This document shows positions 57,759-64,000 of a DNA stretch of 64,000 bases, piece after piece. A program made the position numbers and the translations under genes. The notes under the pieces are model-generated. The model was not told the DNA's origin and searched no databases. It saw nothing but the letters and a program-made list of their open reading frames with translations. Every line of letters starts with the position of its first letter. The first letter of the stretch is position 1. Source of the stretch: Mytilus californianus (Eukaryota; Mollusca; Bivalvia; Mytilida; Mytilidae); the NCBI RefSeq assembly GCF_021869535.1, contig NW_026262690.1, forward strand, positions 17,695,001 to 17,759,000, given 5' to 3'.

Positions 57759-60700
57759 ATGAAAACTAGCCTAAATATATGCAGCTGGAATGTTGGGGGG
57801 TTGCTGTCAGAACATTATGATAAGTCAAATGATAAGAATTTTTAATCAGAATTAGCAGAAAATGATCTAGTACTATTAACTGAGACCCATGTTGGATATG
57901 AACATCACTTGAAATTTGATAACTATTTGTACTACCCATTCTGCAGACCAAAATCTAAAAATAACAGATATTTTGGTGGTCTAGGTATTCTCATACGCAA
58001 AGAAATTCGTAATGGTGTGATTTTTTTGAATAATGGGACCTCAGAATACCTATGGCTAAAATTGAAGAGAGAATTTTTTCAATTTCAACAAAGATATATA
58101 TCTGTGCTTGATATACTATGCCCCCAAAAGCCAAACAGACCTATTGGAGATTATAGAAAAGGATATAACTGATAGTTTTGGGTCTATGGGGGACATCCTG
58201 CTAGTAGGGGATCTTAATGCCAGAACTGGCTCAGAAAAAGACTATATTGATGGTGACAGCACCTCCCATGTTCCTATAATTGATGAAAATTATGATATAG
58301 ACTGTTTTACAGAGGAAAGGGTCAGTAAAGATTTAATAACCGATTCCAGAGAGAAAAACTTGCTAGAATTTTGTATAGGTAATCAATTACGTATCTTGAA
58401 TGGGCGTATGTGTGGTGATAACAACGGTAAATTTATATGTTTCAAACCTAACGGATGCAGTGTAGTTGATTATGCTATAGGTTCTCAAAACCTACTCCAG
58501 CAAATTTTATATTTTAATGTTTCAGATTTTAAGGCAAATTTTTCAGATTGCCACTGCAAAATAACTTTTAAGATCTTAGCATCTTTCTAATTGGAGAAAA
58601 ATAAAAGTCATATGAAAGACTTCCCTTTGAGATATAAATGGGACACAGAAAGTATTCAGAATTTCCAGGAATCATTTACACACCCTGTCATTCAAAATGA
58701 GCTGAAAATTTTTTTGAATAACGAAATTGTCTTAGACAAAAAGAATGTAAACGATGCCACATATAGTATTCATTCAATTTACGAGAAAGTATGCAAGGTA
58801 TCACTGAAAAAGAAGAAGAAAAGGGTAAAAACATGAAATCATAAAAATTGGTTTGACCAAGATTTAAAACTTATGAAAAAACATGTTAATGATAAAGCTG
58901 TATTAATATCAAAATTTCCGAAAGATCCGATATTGCGCATGCGTGGCTCTTTTTTTTAACTAAATAAACAATTTGCCAAACTAAGGAGGTGAAAGAAAAG
59001 ATAATTTAGAGAAAATATTTTGGACCGTTTAAGCAATCTAGAATCAGAAAATCCAAAAGATTATTGGAACCTTGTTAATGAACTCCGTCATGAAAATGAT
59101 CAAGAAACTAAAAACAACATAGATGGTGACATCTGGTACAAATATTCCTCTGAGTTGTCATCAATTCCTGAAAATGAACATATAAAGTCAAAGATAAAAG
59201 ATATAAAGAGTAAACTTGAACTTTTAGAAAATAAAAACTTTGGATTCAGTGAGATTGACTTTAAAATTACCCCTGGTGAACTCCAAAAAGCCCTGAGGCA
59301 ATTCAAATCTGGGAAAAGTCCAGGTCTAGACACTATTACAAATGAAATGTTAAAAGTTTCACAGAGTTATATTCAAGATTGCTTACTTAAACATTTTAAT
59401 GCCATACTTCTATCTGGCATTTATCCCAGTAAATGTTCTGAGAGTTACATTACTCCTATATTCAAATCTGATAACCCACAGAACCCTGAAAATTACAGAG
59501 GTATTGCCATCAATAATAGTCTTGGCAAACTTTTCAATACCATTCTGTATAACAGACTTGATAAATGTCTATCTGATAATAATATCATAAATAAAACTCA
59601 AATTGGTTTTTCTAAGAAAGCTCGCACTTCGGATCACATTTTTGTACTAAAATGTCTCATAGAAAAATATATTAAAAGAGGCAAAGGTAAATTATATGTA
59701 TGCTTTGTAGATTTCGCAAGGCCTTTGATAAGGTTACTCATATTGGTATATTATACAAATTATTACAACATACAAATAATGGTATTTTTTATAACATACT
59801 GAAATCTATGTATAGTAATGACAAAGTGTGTGTCAAAGTAGAAGACAAAATAACTGATTTTTTTTTAGATATAATATTGGTGTACGACAAGGTGACAGTT
59901 TGAGTCCCACATTGTTTAAGCTATTTATTAATGATTTGCCAGATATATTGTCAAACAGTTATGATAATGTAAATTTAGATAAAGAAAAGATATTATGTCT
60001 ACTATATGCTGATAATCTTGTATTAATATCTGACTCAAAAGAAGGGCTTCAGAAGAGACTTGATACTTTGTGCACATTCTGCAAAGATTGGTGTATGGAA
60101 ATAAATGTGAAGAAAACAAAGATTATTATATTCAATAGGAGTGGTAGACTCCTTAATGAAGATTTCATTGTAGGAAATAATTTTATCAAATATCTTGGCA
60201 TAGTCATCCAAAATACTGGAAACTTTAATGAAGCCAGGAAACAATTATTCCAAAAAGGTCAAAAGGCCAGTTTTAAACTTTATAAAGATTTGAAATCATC
60301 AAATCCTCCCATTAAAACTCTTTTGCATTTATTTGATCATTGTATACAGCCAATTGTAACGTATGGTTGTGAAAACTGGGGTGTTATTAACATTACTCCT
60401 AAAAGGAAAAAACTATCCCTTTATGACATATTTAAAGATTGGGAGTTTGAGAAGCTAAATTTAAAATTTTGCAAGTATATTATTGGTGTTACAAAGATGT
60501 GCACAAATGTAGCAGTCCTGTCTGAACTGGGTAGATATCCTCTTTTTAAAAATTTGCTAACACATATGTTTATGTATTGGCATAGACTAGAGAATTCCCA
60601 ATCTGATTTATTGAAAAGTGCTCATGCTGAGTTAAAAATGATTGAGAGTAAAGCTCAAACTAGCTCCAATAACTCATGGCTCTCTAATATCATTTTCTAC

Positions 60701-61275
60701 AGCGAACAATTGGGTATTGACCTAAATACATGTACAAATTTAGGCAAACATAGATTTAAAAATTTACTGAAAAAAAACAGCTCAAATTAAATTTTCAAAA
60801 TGATTGGGAGAAAATGCGAGATTTTTATTTACAGAATCAAGGCAAATTGGACACTTATTTTTCATTCAAGAGGTCATTTGACTATGAAAATTATTTAGAT
60901 TTAAAGCACCCCCAAAAACATTTGTTAACAAAATACAGACCCAGCATTCACTGTTTAAGAATAGAAACTGACAGACATGAACGATTTATCAATGTATGTG
61001 GTAAATATGAAATATTACCTCGACATGAGAGGATATGTTTATATTGTAATTCAAATTCTATTGAAAATGAAATGCACTTTCTTCTGGAATGCCCTCTTTA
61101 CAATAACCTCAGAAGAGATATGACTGATTATATCAAAAAATACCCCAGTTTAGTTAATTTAAACAGAAATGATCTTTTTACATGGATCATGAGTAATGAA
61201 GATAGCAGTTTTTATCTATTTTATGTGCATACCTTGATAAAGGCCTGCAACTTAGAAAATCAGAAAATTAGTTAA
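57759..61275 (+). pseudogene. LINE-3 ORF2: endonuclease-reverse transcriptase, many lesions
   Basis: Start ATG 57759-57761, followed by NICSWNVGGL, the usual N-terminal motif of the endonuclease. Further endonuclease motifs: LLTETHVG (catalytic Glu), FGGLGILIRK, LVGDLNARTG and SVVDYAIGS. Reverse transcriptase: FKSGKSPGLDTITNEML, YITPIFKSD, NYRGIAINNSLGKLF, QIGFSKKARTSDHIF, FRKAFDKV, IGVRQGDSLSPTLFKLF, then YADN where YADD is expected. After it, YLGIVIQ, YGCENWG and a C-terminal CLYCNS...MHFLLECPLY Cys/His motif. Lesions: TAA near 57843, frameshift near 58105, TAA 58588-58590, TGA 58834-58836 and later shifts before 59020, near 59715, near 59880 and near 60790. The order of domains is complete. 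Confidence 0.9.
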
Positions 61276-61430
61276 ATACTCTAATAGATAGCAAAATTAT
61301 CCCCCTTGACCACTGACCGTTTCCTCATGCATTATTATTTTATGTTTCTTTAATCACTCTGTAATGTTTATGTCATGTTGTTATTAATGTTATGCTCTTA
61401 ATGGGCCCTTTAATTTGGAAAAATAAAAAT

Positions 61431-61648
61431 ATTGTATTGTATTGTATTGTATTGTATTGTATTGTATTGTATTGTATTGTATTGTATTGTTTGTATTGTA
61501 TTGTATTGTATTGTATTGTATTGTATTGTATTGTATTGTATTGTATTGTATTGTATTGTATTGTATTGTATTGTATTGTATTGTATTGTATTGTATTGTA
61601 TTGTATTGTATTGTATTGTATTGTATTGTATTGTATTGTATTGTATTG
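61431..61648 (+). repeat. (TTGTA)n-type pentamer tract, 218 bp
   Basis: About 43 copies of the pentamer ATTGT with one interruption at about 61490 (TTGTTTGTATT). It starts directly after the LINE-3 3' UTR (AAAATAAAAATATTGTATTG). Both strands give spurious long open frames because the period is not a multiple of three and lacks stops in some frames. Confidence 0.97.
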
Positions 61649-61735
61649 ACCAAAAACTTTAACCTGAGCGGGACAGACGGACGGACGAACGGACGCGCAG
61701 ACCGAAAAACATAATTCCCATAGGTGGGGCATAAA
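61649..61735 (-). repeat. Right part of the repeat split by LINE-3
   Basis: ACCAAAAACTTTAACCTGAG, GGGACAGACGGACGGACGAA and ATAGGTGGGGCATAAAAA are, on the reverse strand, the known beginning of the same mussel repeat whose middle is at 55346-55425. About 50-60 bases expected between the two parts appear to be missing. Confidence 0.6.
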
Positions 61736-61989
61736 AAACGGTTATATTTTCAGGTTAACATATCTATGACATAGTTAAATGTCGATTTGAATAGAGTAGA
61801 ATTGAAATAACGAAGGGAAGGGGTCTTTAATATATTATCAAGTAAGATACGTTAACTGAAAGGCTAAGTAGGATAATATATTACTTTTCCAATATAGAGC
61901 ACTGACAAAAGTAAAATGGAAATCGTTTGTAACGTGTATGCATGTATTTCAAGAAAAAAGGTCTAGATGTAAATCAGTAGGAAGCTATA

Positions 61990-62075
61990 AAGATATGTTG
62001 GGTATACGTCAATGAGACAGAAAACCACGACAAAAAAGACACGTAGAGGTCAATAATAGGTCACGTGTCTATAAA
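61990..62075 (+). repeat. Dispersed-repeat fragment
   Basis: TATACGTCAATGAGACAGAA then ACCACGACAAAAAAGACAC is related to 3395-3460. GACACGT at 62038-62044 faces ACGTGTC at 62063-62069. Confidence 0.45.
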
Positions 62076-62520
62076 CCATATCAAGTTCTAAATCACCCGA
62101 GCCAAATTCCCCAAAATTTGTCAAGAACAAATTACTTGAAGGACAAATAGCACTAAGATACAACTTAATCTAACCATTGACGAGTTTTAATCTCTATCAG
62201 AGAAACAACTAAATAAGTACAATAAAAATCAGTACAGAACATCAGTTTACTCTAGCATATCGGTATGGCAGCCAACAAACTCCCGGGAATAAGGAAAACA
62301 GTACTACAATATACGGTATCATTGATTGCTCATAAAACCTGAAATAAATCTCAAATTACTTAACCTGTTGATATAGCCTTGCTATCCTACATTGTAATAT
62401 CGGTTACTGCACTATGAAGTAGATTTCATGCATCAAAGTCATGAATAGTGTATGAATCCGATCTTGTGCCGAAACATAAAGAAAGCAACTCATTGGAAAC
62501 GACCTTTATTGTCAGGTATA

Positions 62521-63240
62521 AAAATAAGAAGATGTGGTATGATTGGCAATGAGTCAACCTTCCACAAGAGACCAAATGACACAGAAATTAACAACTATAG
62601 GTCACCGTACGGCCTTCAACAATGAGTAAAACCCATACCGCATAGTCAACTATAAAAGGCCCGAAATGACAAATGTATTACAATTCAAACGAGAATACTG
62701 ATGTCCCAAATAATGAACGAAAAACAAATACGATATACAGCAACCACTGAATTACAGGCTCCTGACTTGAGACATGCACATATAGAATGTGGCGGGGTTA
62801 AACTAGTTTGAAGGCACCAACCATCCCCCTAACCTGGGACAGTGGTGTATCAGCACAACACAAGAACAGACTATGCAACACAATAATCGAATAACAACTA
62901 TGAGAAAAAGCAAAAAACGACAACCACTCAACTACAGGCTCACGACTTGGGACAGGCACATATAGAATGTGGCGGGGTTAAACTAGTTTGAAGGCGCGCC
63001 AACCCTTCCCCTAACCTGGGACAGTGGTGTAACAGTACAACATAAGAACAAACTATAAAAATCAGTTGAAAAGGGCTTAACTCATCAGATCGAAACAAAG
63101 CTGAAATACATCTAACAAAAACACAGAGTGGACGTGGCAGGGTACTTATACATCCCCACAACAAAAAGACACTAAGTACAGATCTGAGAGTACTCGCAGT
63201 TACTGACAGCTAGTTCAAAGCCAATAACAACTAACAAAAA
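62521..63240 (+). repeat. Mussel-type dispersed repeat with duplicated middle
   Basis: Begins AAGATGTGGTATGATTGGCA, then GTCACCGTACGGCCTTCAAC and CATACCGCATAGTCAACTAT. The block AACTACAGGCTC/AATTACAGGCTC...GACTTG(A/G)GACA...GCACATATAGAATGTGGCGG...TAACCTGGGACAGTG occurs twice, from about 62750 and about 62930, a 180-bp tandem duplication within the element. It ends with CTAGTTCAAAGCCAATAACA. This is the fullest copy of the family in the window. Confidence 0.88.
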
Positions 63241-64000
63241 AACATCATGCATCTAAAACTAAAAGGTTTATCAGAAACAATAAAAGAAACATAATACGGT
63301 GATGTCACTATAGTCAGCGACAGTGAACTGTCCACGCGATCTATTGGCTAGTGAAAATAACATTTAAACTGATTTTCATTGAATATCAAAAATTTACTGG
63401 TCAAAGAAAAGTTGTCAGGAATTATAGTATTTGCTATCACTTCATATTACTGCACTGAAAGTTATCAATCATAATTTTGTTGGACAAAGCATTTCAAAAG
63501 TAGAAAGTATCCAAAAATGAAAATGCACGTAGAATGTTTGAAATGAATCACGATTCATTACCTTTAAGTTTACATATTTCAAATATATAATTATGATGCC
63601 ATAGTTACTACTCCAAATCCTGATTATTATTTAGATGTTAACTAAATAATAGAATCCTGTGCATGTTGATCCCAAAGAACAGTAATTTAAAAGTATGCGA
63701 TTTGTAACGTCCGGAGAACCGGTACTATGATACATGATTACTTATTTAATGGACTTACATACGCATAATGCAATTATAATAAGCAATTTGAACGCATCGC
63801 ATTTTAAGTAATTTTTTTCTCTGGTAAAGGGGGATAACCCAATTTAAAATAAGTTTCCTTTCCCATTACAATTGTGAATTTTAAGAAAAGAAAAAAAAAA
63901 TTTAACAAATATACTATTTATAAATGTGGCTTCTCCTTCTTCCACTCGTTAGTAATATTTAGTACAGACTACAATATAATTTTGTCATTTCTTAACAAGA
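63241..64000. other. Unassigned DNA to window end
   Basis: No gene or repeat boundary could be supported. An A run is at 63890-63901. Confidence 0.35.

Larger units (their letters stand above)
55426..61648 (+). mobile_element. LINE-3: near full-length non-LTR retrotransposon
   Basis: Order on the plus strand: ORF1 (from the left boundary to 57087), a 670-bp spacer with a fold-back at 57281-57424, ORF2 (57759-61275), a ~155-bp 3' UTR with an AAATAAAAAT run, and a pentamer tract. Both ORFs carry lesions, so this copy is dead but recognisable throughout. It seems to have inserted in an older repeat, whose halves lie at 55346-55425 and 61649-61735. Clade not assigned. Confidence 0.88.

Noticed and set aside
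61373-61732. Long open frames on both strands (YNTIQ and CIVLY repeats)
   Set aside because: They are read from the TTGTA-type pentamer tract, which lacks stops in several frames; no gene is implied.
62038-62069. A sixth stem-loop (GACACGT...AGAGGTCAA...ACGTGTC)
   Set aside because: The stem is perfect but the loop lacks the CAGGGCTTG part, and the sequence belongs to a dispersed repeat also seen at 3395-3460.

Overview
The window looks like nuclear DNA of a bivalve mollusc, most likely a Mytilus-like mussel. It is strongly A+T-rich by eye, gene-poor, and its genes are split by GT-AG introns. It is crowded with non-LTR retrotransposons, small inverted-repeat elements and satellite arrays, and several dispersed repeats match families I remember as very common in mussel sequences (inference, no search run). 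I see no bacterial features, CRISPR array, rRNA or convincing tRNA.

Layout. 1-4560: dispersed repeat, then a 1.6-kb element whose core is a ~166/167-bp satellite with a 333-bp dimeric higher-order period, then a second degenerate satellite. 4866-8125 (minus): part of an unrecognised multi-exon gene; three exons with matching splice phases are well supported and three more are tentative. 9170-10982: two DNA-transposon-like inverted-repeat elements with target duplications. 12290-16365 (minus): a fairly young non-LTR retrotransposon (LINE-1 below, a label only) with endonuclease, reverse transcriptase and C-terminal zinc-knuckle-like region. 16539-25150: duplicated blocks, fold-backs, mussel-type repeats and a G-run/C-run capped element. 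25700-28690 (minus): an old decayed retrotransposon (LINE-2) carrying a second copy of the G-run element.

30645-46417 (minus): the main cellular locus. Two three-exon genes encode type II membrane proteins with a TNF-like C-terminal domain (302 and 324 codons). Between them lies the broken end of a third copy, and flanking DNA is duplicated too. The two intact genes share an 88-nt middle exon, the same intron phases and a conserved four-cysteine stalk.

47166-49667: a 45-bp perfect direct repeat brackets 2.4 kb that holds five stem-loops with a shared loop but different, compensating stems, and a 1.1-kb inverted-repeat element. This is the least explained part of the window. 51430-53150: an inverted pair of mussel-type repeats and a retrotransposon scrap. 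55345-61735 (plus): LINE-3, a near full-length retrotransposon with an esterase-like ORF1, ending in a 218-bp TTGTA-type pentamer tract and apparently inserted into an older repeat. 61990-63240: further mussel-type repeats. The rest shows nothing I can name.
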